Assembly (NCBI RefSeq): GCF_000732195.1 | Contig: NZ_JNNU01000006.1 | Location: 62,001-126,000, forward strand | DNA: 64,000 nt | Direction of reading: 5' to 3' | Origin: Neorhizobium vignae | GTDB lineage: Bacteria > Pseudomonadota > Alphaproteobacteria > Rhizobiales > Rhizobiaceae | In this document: positions 18,036 through 26,400 of the stretch, piece by piece | How the letters are laid out: every line of letters begins with the position of its first letter | Position numbering within the stretch: the first letter of the stretch is position 1 | Position numbers and translations under genes: made by a program | Notes under the pieces: generated by a model | The model's database searches: none | What the model saw: only the letters and a program-made list of their open reading frames with translations | Told to the model about the DNA's origin: nothing

Positions 18036-18911
18036 ATGCAACAGGTGATCGAGATCCCGTCGGGTCTTCGCGAAGGCGCCGTTTCCGGCTCGCAGGCGGT
18101 GGAGCGGGCGCTGCAGCTTCTCTCCATCGTCGGTCGAGGGGCGGAAAAAGGAGTGGCGCTCGCCGATGTGGTCGCCGATAGCGGCCTCAACAAACCCACC
18201 GCCCGGCGGCTTTTGATGGCGCTGATGCGGTCCCGCCTCGTCGAACAGGACGAGCTGACCCGCCGATATTATCTCGGCGGGGAGCTTTATGTGCTGGGCA
18301 TGCTGGCCTCGCGCCGGCATGGCCTCCTGGAAATGGCGGGCGAGAGCCTGAAGCGGCTTTCCGCCAAATCCGCCGATACGAGTTTCGTGTCGATGCGGCG
18401 GGACGACTATGCCGTCTGCCTGCATCGTGAGGAGGGCACGCATCCGGTGCGCACCCATGCGCTGCTCACCGGCGACCAGAACCCGCTCGGCGTCGGCGCC
18501 GGCTCGCTCGCCATGCTGGCGGCATTGCCGGATGCGGACGTGGAGGCCATCCTCGGCCGCATTGAGGGCGTCATTGCCGCCCAGTATCCCGGCTATTCGA
18601 CGGAGATCATCCGCGAGGATGTCGCCCGCACACGGGAGCTGGGCTATGCGCTCAATCCCGGGCGGGTGATTGCCAATTCCTGGGGGATCGGCATGGCGAT
18701 CCTGCTGCCGGACGGGCGGCTCGCCGGGGCTCTGTCGATCGCCGCGATCGACAGCCGCATGGGCGATGCGCGCCAGAAGGAGCTTGCGGCCCAGCTGGCC
18801 CATGAGGTCGAGCGGGTGCAGGGCAAGCTGAAATCGCTGTTCAGTTCGGAAAATCCGGCACCTCGAAAGGCGCCGCAGACGGCCCGGTCGAGAACACCGG
18901 AACGTGTTTGA
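18036..18911 (+). CDS. IclR-family transcriptional regulator
   Basis: 291 aa. The winged helix lies at residues 18-75 (SQAVERALQLLSIV, then LADVVADSGLNKPTARRLLMALM). The effector domain follows, with HREEGTHPVRTHALLTGDQNPLGVGAGSLAMLAAL and a terminal acidic/helical part. The start ATG 18036 is the first in-frame ATG before the HTH; its ribosome-binding site is weak (GGGAAA), and the frame continues open upstream inside dctP in another frame. It is embedded between the TRAP and thiolase genes and so probably regulates this cluster, perhaps through the repeat at 13854-13890. Confidence 0.85.
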   Translation: MQQVIEIPSGLREGAVSGSQAVERALQLLSIVGRGAEKGVALADVVADSGLNKPTARRLLMALMRSRLVEQDELTRRYYLGGELYVLGMLASRRHGLLEMAGESLKRLSAKSADTSFVSMRRDDYAVCLHREEGTHPVRTHALLTGDQNPLGVGAGSLAMLAALPDADVEAILGRIEGVIAAQYPGYSTEIIREDVARTRELGYALNPGRVIANSWGIGMAILLPDGRLAGALSIAAIDSRMGDARQKELAAQLAHEVERVQGKLKSLFSSENPAPRKAPQTARSRTPERV

Positions 18912-18927
18912 AACAAAGGAGAAGGTC

Positions 18928-20097
18928 ATGGCAGGAGCAGAGATCGTCGGTTGGGCGCACTCGAAATTCGGCAAGTCCGAAGCGGGCTCGACGCGGGAAT
19001 TGATGGCCGAGGTGATCAATCCGGCCCTCGAACACGCCGGCATCACCGCCAGGGATGTCGACGGCATTTTCGTCGGCGTGTTCAACAACGGGTTTTCCAA
19101 GCAGGATTTCCAAGGCGCGCTGGTGGCGATGGCGGCCGACGGGTTCGATCATGTGCCGGCCGTGCGGATGGAGAATGCCTGCGCTACGGGCTCCGCGGCC
19201 CTTTATTCGGCGCTCGATTTCATCGCCGCCGGGCGCGGCAAGATCGCGCTCGTCGTCGGTGCCGAGAAGATGACCGCGCTGCCCACCAAGGAGACGGGTG
19301 ATATCCTGCTGTCGGCCTCCTATCGCGAGGAGGAGGCGGATGTGGAGGGCGGTTTCGCCGGTCTCTTCGGCCGTATCGCCAGCCATTATTTCCAGCGTTA
19401 TGGCGACCGTTCGGAAGAGCTCGCCATGATCGCGGCGAAGAACCACGCCAACGGCATGAAGAACCCCTATGCCCATATGCAGAAGGATTTCGGCTTCGAT
19501 TTCTGCAACACGGTCTCGGACAAGAACCCCTATGTGGCGGCGCCGCTGAGGCGCACCGATTGCTCGCTGGTTTCCGATGGCGCGGCCGCAATCGTGATCG
19601 CCTCGCCGGAAGTCGCGGCCGGCATGAAGCGCGCCGTCGCGTTCAGGGCGCACAACCATGTCAACGATATCCTCGCCTTGTCGCGGCGCGATCCGATCGC
19701 CTTTGAAGGTGCGCGCAGGGCCTGGCAGAAATCGCTGGCGGAGGCGGGCGTTTCGCTCGACGATCTGAGCTTTGTCGAAACCCACGACTGCTTCACCATC
19801 GCCGAACTCATCGAATACGAGGCGATGGGGCTCGCCGAACCCGGCAAGGGCTATCGCGTCATCCGCGAAGGCATTACCCGCAAGGATGGCCGTCTGCCGG
19901 TCAATCCGTCGGGCGGGCTGAAATCCAAGGGTCATCCGATCGGCGCGACCGGCGTCTCCATGCATGTCATGGCGGCCATGCAGCTCTGCGGTGAGGCGGG
20001 CGAGATGCAGCTGCCGAAGGCGACGATGGCCGGCGTCTTCAACATGGGCGGTGCTGCCGTTGCCAATTACGTGTCGATCCTGGAGCGGACGAAATGA
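18928..20097 (+). CDS. Thiolase-like acyltransferase (SCP-x / acetyl-CoA acetyltransferase type)
   Basis: 389 aa. The nucleophile is C85 in NACATGSAALY, His lies in ETHDCFTIAELIEYE, and the C-terminal SGGLKSKGHPIGATG carries H336. The pattern is the SCP-x/nonspecific lipid transfer thiolase branch rather than FadA/PhaA. Such enzymes cleave 3-oxoacyl-CoA with CoA or run the reverse condensation. The start was set at ATG 18928 (AAAGGAG 6 bases upstream) rather than the GTG at 18904. Its stop overlaps the start of the CoA ligase (ATGA), so the two are translationally coupled and likely act on the same acyl-CoA. Confidence 0.88.
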   Translation: MAGAEIVGWAHSKFGKSEAGSTRELMAEVINPALEHAGITARDVDGIFVGVFNNGFSKQDFQGALVAMAADGFDHVPAVRMENACATGSAALYSALDFIAAGRGKIALVVGAEKMTALPTKETGDILLSASYREEEADVEGGFAGLFGRIASHYFQRYGDRSEELAMIAAKNHANGMKNPYAHMQKDFGFDFCNTVSDKNPYVAAPLRRTDCSLVSDGAAAIVIASPEVAAGMKRAVAFRAHNHVNDILALSRRDPIAFEGARRAWQKSLAEAGVSLDDLSFVETHDCFTIAELIEYEAMGLAEPGKGYRVIREGITRKDGRLPVNPSGGLKSKGHPIGATGVSMHVMAAMQLCGEAGEMQLPKATMAGVFNMGGAAVANYVSILERTK

Positions 20098-22598
20098 ATG
20101 CGACGACCTCGGTTGGCGTCGGCGGTCGGGCCGAGCCGAAGGGTGGCCTCAGCCCCCGTTCGACGCGGGTGATGAACCTTGCCCGTTTCGTGACGCAGGC
20201 GATGCGTCGCGAACCGCAGGGCGTCGCGCTGGTCTGGGCCGAAAAGACGTGGACCTGGGAAGAGTTCGAGACGCGCATCGACGCCATGGCTGCGGCGCTG
20301 CAGCAGCGTTTCGGGGTGGGGAAGGGTGACCGCATCCTGGTCCAGTCGCAGAACTGCAACCAGATGTTCGAGAGCATGTTCGCCTGTTTCCGGATCGGCG
20401 CCGTCTGGGTGCCGACCAATTTCCGGCAGACGCCGGAAGAGGTCGCCTATCTCGCCAAGGCTAGCGGGGCGACCGGCCTGATCTGCAACGCCTCGTTCCC
20501 GGATCATGCGCGGGTGGTGCGGGAGAACAATCCGGCGATCGGTTTCGTCATTACCATCGGCGAAGCGGATTTCGGGCCGTCCTATGATGTCGTTGTCCAG
20601 GAGTTTCGCGGCAGGAAGCCGGTCGAGGCGTGGGTAGAGCGCGACGATCCCTGCTGGTTCTTCTTCACGTCGGGCACGACGGGCCGGCCGAAGGCGGCGG
20701 TGCTGACCCACGGTCAGATGGCCTTCGTGATCAACAACCATCTCTGCGACCTGATGCCCGGCGTGACGTCGGCCGATGCGGCTCTGGTCGTCGCGCCGCT
20801 CTCGCATGGCGCGGGTGTCCACCAGCTGACCCAGGTGGCGCATGGGGTGAAGACCATCCTGCTGCCGACCGAAAAGTTCGATATCGACGCCGCCTGGGCG
20901 CTGATCGAAAAGTGGCGCGTCTCGACCATGTTCACGGTGCCGACCATCCTGAAGCTGCTGGTCGAGCATCCGGCTGCCGAGAAATACGACCATTCCTCGC
21001 TGCGCTACGTGATCTATGCCGGCGCGCCGATGTATCGCGAGGACCAGAAGCGGGCGCTGAAGAGCCTCGGTCCGGTGATCGTGCAATATTTCGGGCTCGG
21101 CGAAGTGACCGGCGCGATCACGGTCCTGCCGCCGGCCTTGCATTCCGCCGAGGACGGCGAGGCGGCCAGGATCGGTACCTGCGGCATGGAACGCACCGGC
21201 ATGCAGGTGTCGATCCAGAACGATGCGGGCGAGGAGGTCGAGCCTTACGAGACTGGCGAGATCTGCTGCATCGGCCCGGCGGTCTTCGCGGGCTACTACG
21301 ACAATCCGGAGGCCAACGCCAAGGCGTTCCGCAACGGCTGGTTCCGCACCGGTGACCTCGGCCACATGGATGCGGAGGGTTTTCTCTACATCACCGGCCG
21401 CGCCTCCGACATGTATATTTCCGGCGGCTCGAACGTCTATCCGCGCGAGATCGAGGAGAAACTTCTCACCCATCCGGCAGTCAGCGAAGTCGCGGTGCTC
21501 GGCGTGCCGGATCCGCTCTGGGGCGAAGTGGGCATCGCCGTCTGCGTCGCCAAGCCCGGTTCGGCGGTGACCGAGAAGGACCTGTTTGCCTTCATCGACG
21601 GCAGGATGTCCCGCTACAAGATGCCGAAGCGCTTCATCTTCTGGGACGCCCTGCCGAAATCCGCCTATGGCAAGATCACCAAGAGGATGATCCGCGAAGA
21701 ACTGCAGGCGCGGGGCGAGCTCGACGATAAGCCGGCTAATGATCTTCCGGCGTTGCGTCAGCTCAAGCATCCAGGCCCTGTCGCGCCGATCAGGCGTGAG
21801 GCGGTGCGGACCGCGTTGAAGCCGGTCGAGGGCGTCCTGCGACCCGGCAAAGTCTTCATGGCCGAGGTGGCGCGCATCTTCGCGGAGGCAGGCTGCAAGG
21901 GCGGTTTCCTCAATATCGAGGGCGGCGCCTGCGATCCGTTTCGTTATGTCCTGCCGGCCTTTTCGCCGGACGAGGACCATGCCGCCTGGTACAGCGCCAC
22001 TTTCGCGCCGGAAGCGGGGGGCAGGTTCCAGACCGCGACCGCAATGGTCGGCGAACGGGACGGCGCTCCGTTCCTGCATTGCCACGGCATCTGGGACACG
22101 GGCGAAGGAGCTCTGCGCATGGGGCATGTGCTGCCCTTCGACAGCATCGTCAGCCGGCCGATCGCAGTCAGAGGTTATGGCAGCGCCACCGCGACCTTCT
22201 CGTCGATCCCCGATCCGCAAACGAATTTCACGCTGTTTTCCGCCAGGGGCGAGACCGGCGAGGGTAACGGCATCCTGCTGCGGGTGCGCCCGAACGAGGA
22301 TGTCGGGATAGCAATCGAAGGCGTCTGCCAGGCGCACGGCATCGAGAGTGCCCGCATCTACGGCATCGGCAGCATCAACGAGCCCGTGTTCGAGGACGGA
22401 CGTCGCGTGGTTTGCCTCGCGACCGAGATCGCCATCGAGAACGGCGTGCTTGAAAACACGCCGGACGGGCTCCGGGCCTCGATCGATGCTGCGGTCGTCG
22501 ATACGGACGGCGTGATCTATCATGGCCGGCTGGCGCGCGGCGACAATCCGGCCGGCGTCACCTTCGAACTGGTCATCATCGAAAACCGGGAGAGCTGA
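20094..22598 (+). CDS. Acyl-CoA synthetase fused to two C-terminal PPC/DUF296-like domains
   Basis: 834 aa, about 300 longer than a stand-alone ligase. Residues 20-540 are an AMP-forming acyl/aryl-CoA synthetase: FFTSGTTGRPKAAVLTH (P-loop, about 190), GWFRTGDLGHMDAEGFLYITGR (about 415), hinge and catalytic Lys in PKSAYGKITKRM (about 525). Residues 560-834 are different. One unit contains FLHCHGIWD and GHVLPFDSIV, the His cluster and GH motif of PPC/DUF296 folds (about 565-705). A second, weaker copy runs from GILLRVRPNEDVGIAIEGVC to the end and includes IYGIGSINEP and YHGRLARGDNP. PPC domains are found in plant AT-hook proteins and in free-standing bacterial proteins of unclear role. The gene overlaps the thiolase by 4 bp and is followed by an SDR. 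Confidence 0.85.
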   Translation: MNATTSVGVGGRAEPKGGLSPRSTRVMNLARFVTQAMRREPQGVALVWAEKTWTWEEFETRIDAMAAALQQRFGVGKGDRILVQSQNCNQMFESMFACFRIGAVWVPTNFRQTPEEVAYLAKASGATGLICNASFPDHARVVRENNPAIGFVITIGEADFGPSYDVVVQEFRGRKPVEAWVERDDPCWFFFTSGTTGRPKAAVLTHGQMAFVINNHLCDLMPGVTSADAALVVAPLSHGAGVHQLTQVAHGVKTILLPTEKFDIDAAWALIEKWRVSTMFTVPTILKLLVEHPAAEKYDHSSLRYVIYAGAPMYREDQKRALKSLGPVIVQYFGLGEVTGAITVLPPALHSAEDGEAARIGTCGMERTGMQVSIQNDAGEEVEPYETGEICCIGPAVFAGYYDNPEANAKAFRNGWFRTGDLGHMDAEGFLYITGRASDMYISGGSNVYPREIEEKLLTHPAVSEVAVLGVPDPLWGEVGIAVCVAKPGSAVTEKDLFAFIDGRMSRYKMPKRFIFWDALPKSAYGKITKRMIREELQARGELDDKPANDLPALRQLKHPGPVAPIRREAVRTALKPVEGVLRPGKVFMAEVARIFAEAGCKGGFLNIEGGACDPFRYVLPAFSPDEDHAAWYSATFAPEAGGRFQTATAMVGERDGAPFLHCHGIWDTGEGALRMGHVLPFDSIVSRPIAVRGYGSATATFSSIPDPQTNFTLFSARGETGEGNGILLRVRPNEDVGIAIEGVCQAHGIESARIYGIGSINEPVFEDGRRVVCLATEIAIENGVLENTPDGLRASIDAAVVDTDGVIYHGRLARGDNPAGVTFELVIIENRES

Positions 22599-22600
22599 AC

Positions 22601-23350
22601 ATGCGAAGCGTCGTCGTCACGGGTGCGGGATCGGGTATCGGCCTTTCGACGACGGAGCTTCTGATCGAAGCCGGCTGGCATGTGCTGGCCGCCGACCGCG
22701 ATGCCCAAGCGCTCGAACGGCTGATGGAACGGCTCGGCAATCGCGCAGGTCTCCTCACCACCGTTCTCCTCGATATCACCGACGAGAGGGCGATCGCGGA
22801 TCTTGCCGAGCGATGCCAGGCGCTCGACAGCCCGCTGCAGGCACTGGTCAACAGCGCCGGCATCGGTTCGAACGTTCGGTTCGCCGAGACCACGACCGAT
22901 CAGCTTCGGCGGATGTATGAGGTGAATGTCATCGGCGCGTTTGCGCTGTCGCAGGCATTGGCGCCGATCATGCGGGAAAACGGCGGCGGCTCGATCGTCC
23001 ACATCGCCTCGGTCTCCGGCATCAAGGGCAATCTCGGCCGTTCCGCCTATGGCGCGTCGAAGGGCGCGCTGGTGACGCTCACCAAGATCATGGCCGTCGA
23101 ACTCGCAGACGACCTGATCCGCGTCAACGCCATCGCGCCTGGGCCGATCGAGACGCCCATGGTCAAGGAAAACCATACGGCGGTGACGCGCGAGGAGTGG
23201 AGCCGCACCGTGCCGATGCGTCGCTACGGCCGGCCGGAGGAGATCGCCACGGCCATCGCCTTCCTCGTCGACGAGCGGCAATCCTCCTATGTGACCGGCC
23301 AGATCCTCGCCGTAGACGGCGGATTTACCGCTGCCGGGCTGATGGCCTGA
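22601..23350 (+). CDS. SDR-family oxidoreductase (FabG-like)
   Basis: 249 aa, a classical SDR. It has TGAGSGIGLS at residues 6-15, NSAGIG, Ser in HIASVSG, YGASKGA as the YxxxK motif and the C-terminal AVDGGFTAAG. It likely interconverts a 3-hydroxyacyl and 3-oxoacyl group, or a benzylic alcohol and ketone, with NAD(P). It begins 2 bp after the stop of the CoA ligase gene, so it is the last gene of that operon. With the thiolase it gives a dehydrogenation-thiolysis pair. Confidence 0.88.
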   Translation: MRSVVVTGAGSGIGLSTTELLIEAGWHVLAADRDAQALERLMERLGNRAGLLTTVLLDITDERAIADLAERCQALDSPLQALVNSAGIGSNVRFAETTTDQLRRMYEVNVIGAFALSQALAPIMRENGGGSIVHIASVSGIKGNLGRSAYGASKGALVTLTKIMAVELADDLIRVNAIAPGPIETPMVKENHTAVTREEWSRTVPMRRYGRPEEIATAIAFLVDERQSSYVTGQILAVDGGFTAAGLMA

Positions 23351-23477
23351 TCCGTTCCGGCACGCCATTCGTGTTGTGACAATCTCTTCATAAAAAGAGG
23401 TTGCGAGGCTCGTTGACAACTCGCGGGATAGATTAGAAAACTGCCAACTTCCGACGGCAGCCACGGGGGGACTTTCA

Positions 23478-26400
23478 ATGTCTAGGCGCGCGTTTTTCGG
23501 CTTTCTCGCTCTCATCGTTTCCGCATTCGCCTTCGTCTCGCCGCTCGCTGCGGCCGACCGGCGGATCGAAAGCACTCCGAACAGCGATTATCTCGGGTTC
23601 GATCTTCGAACCGTGAAGAATGTCAGCCAGCCCCAGTGCGAGGCCGCCTGCATCGGCGACAATGCCTGCAAGGCTTTCACCTATAACGAGAAGGCCAAGT
23701 GGTGCTTTCTCAAGTCGGATTACAGCCAGCTCAATCCGTTCCCAGGTGCCACGGCCGGCAAGATCGTCGCAACGGCGGTGGAGCCCGATATCGGCGCGCC
23801 GCCGAAACTCTCCTTCCTCTCGGAAGAGGTTCTCCAGCAGGCGCGCGATCAGAAGGACGGCCTGACGCTCGGCGACAATCAGAAGGGTTACGGCGTCGAA
23901 AACCTCAAGACGATCGCCCAGGGACAGCTGCTGGCCGGCAATGTCGATACGGCGATCTACAATTTCAAAGGCGCGCTCTCGATCATCCCCGATGACGGTG
24001 CCCTCTGGATCGAGCTTGCCCGCGCTGCCGGCACCGCGAAGAACAACGGCACCGCCGATGGCGAAGGCACGCTTGCCGCGGTCAATGGCTACCAGCTTTC
24101 GCGCACGACCCAGTCCCGCGCGGATGCGCTGGCGGTTCTTGCCGCGGCGCTTGCCAAGCAGCAGAATTATCGCGCCGCGCTCAATGCCTACAAGGCGAGC
24201 CTTGCGCTGGTGAATGCCCGCACCGTGCAGGCTGCCTATAACGACCTGCGCGAGCGCCAGGGTTTCCGCATGACCGGCAACACGGTCGATGCCGACAGCG
24301 CCAACCCGCGCGTCTGCGTGCAGTTCTCCGAACCGCTGGTGAAGATCGGCGTCGATTACGCGCCCTTTGTCGTGCTCAACGGCCAGGCGCCGAAGGCGAT
24401 GGAAGCCAAGGACAACCAGATCTGCGTCGAAGGCCTCACCCATGGGCAGCGCTACAAGCTGTCGCTGCGCCGTGGCCTGCCGTCTTCCGTGGACGAGCCG
24501 CTTGTTGCACAGGTCGATATCGACATCTACGTCAAGGACCGTTCGGCGAGCGTGCGTTTCACCGGCGACAGTTTCGTACTGCCGTCGACTGCGCGCCGCG
24601 GCATCCCGATCGTCTCGGTCAATACCGAAAAGGCCAATCTGAAGCTCTACCGCGTCGGTGACCGCAGCATCGCCCCGCTGCTCGCCAATTCTCAGTTCCT
24701 AACCCAGATGGACGGTTATAATGCCACCCAGATCGAGGAGCAGAGCGGGGAACTGGTCTGGCAGGGCACTATCGATATCGCCCAGGATCTCAACAAGGAC
24801 GTGGTGACCAGCTTCCCGGTCGACGAGGCCCTGCCGACCCGCAAGCCCGGCGTCTACATGCTGACGGCGGCTGCCGCCAACGCCACGAGCCAGGAATGGG
24901 ATACCAAGGCGACCCAATGGTTCGTGGTGTCCGATATCGGCCTCACTACCTATGCCGGCACGGACGGCCTCAACGTCTTTGCCCGCTCGCTCGGCAGCGC
25001 CAAGCCGATGGCCGGCGTCGACCTGCAGCTTCTCGCCAAGAACAACGAAATCCTCGGCACGGCGAAGACCGATGCGGATGGCCGCGCGGTGTTCACCGCC
25101 GGCCTGATGCGCGGCACGGCGGCCATGGTGCCGGCCGTGCTGGCCGCCCAGAACAACGGCCAGGACTATGTCTTCCTCGACATGGCACGTGCCGGCTTCG
25201 ACCTGTCCGACCGCGGCGTCACGGGACGTCCGGCGCCGGGCGCGATCGACATCCTGCCTTGGACCGAACGCGGCATCTACCGGCCCGGCGAGACCGTGCA
25301 TGCCTCGGCGCTTGCCCGCAATATCGATGCGACGGCGATCGAGAACCTGCCGCTCACCTTCGTTTTCCTGCGCCCCGACGGTGTCGAGGATCGGCGCATG
25401 GTCAATAACGGTTCGCTCGGCGGTTACACGCTCGACCTGCCGCTGCTGGCCACCTCGATGCGCGGCACCTGGACGATGCAGATCTTCACCGATCCCAAGG
25501 GTTCGGCAATCGGCGAGAAGACCTTCCTCGTCGATGACTTCGTTCCGGATCGCATCGAATTCGACATGACCAGCGATGCCAAGGAAATCGCGGTCGGGGA
25601 GCCGGTGCCGGTCAATATCGACGGCCGTTATCTTTATGGAGCGCCGGCTGCCGGCCTCAATCTCGAAGGCGAGATCGCGCTGAAGACGACGCGCGAAAAT
25701 CCGGCCTTCCCGGGTTACCAGTTCGGCCTCGTCGATGAAGAGGCGAGCGAAGCGGTGCGCATTCCGCTGGAAGAGCTCGAACCGCTCGACGACGACGGCA
25801 AGGCGACTTTCGACGCGACTGTTGCCGAAGCGCCTTCGACGACGCAGCTGGTGAATGCCGATATCGTCGTGCGCATGCAGGAAGCGGGCGGCCGCGCCAT
25901 CGAGCGTTCGATCACCCTGCCGGTCAAGGCGGAAGGCGCGCGGATCGGCATCAAGCCGGAATTCTCCGGCGACCTCGGCGAGAATTCGGTCGGCAATTTC
26001 ACCGTGATCATGGTGGATGCCGCCGGCAAGAAACAGGCTATCCAGAACCTGCCCTGGAAGCTGATCAAGATCGACCGCGATTACCAATGGTATCGCGAAG
26101 GTTCTTCCTGGCGATATGAGCCGGTGACCCGCACCAGCCAGGCTGCCAACGGCACGGTGAATGTCACCGCCGATGGCGGCAAGGTTTCCGTTCCGGTCAA
26201 GTGGGGCCGCTACCGGCTCGAGGTCGAAACCGCCGATATCGGCGGACCCACTTCCAGCGTCGAATTCGATGCCGGCTGGTTCGTGACCTCGACCTCGACC
26301 GAGACCCCGGATGCGCTGGAAATCGCACTCGACAAGCAGAGCTACAAGGTTGGTGAGACGGCCAGGCTCAAGGTCTCGTCGCGTTACGCCGGCGAGCTGA

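Noticed and set aside
23413..23440. TTGACA at 23413 as the promoter of the A2M gene
   Set aside because: The -35 match is perfect, but no acceptable -10 hexamer occurs at 16-18 bp spacing, so I did not list it as a promoter.
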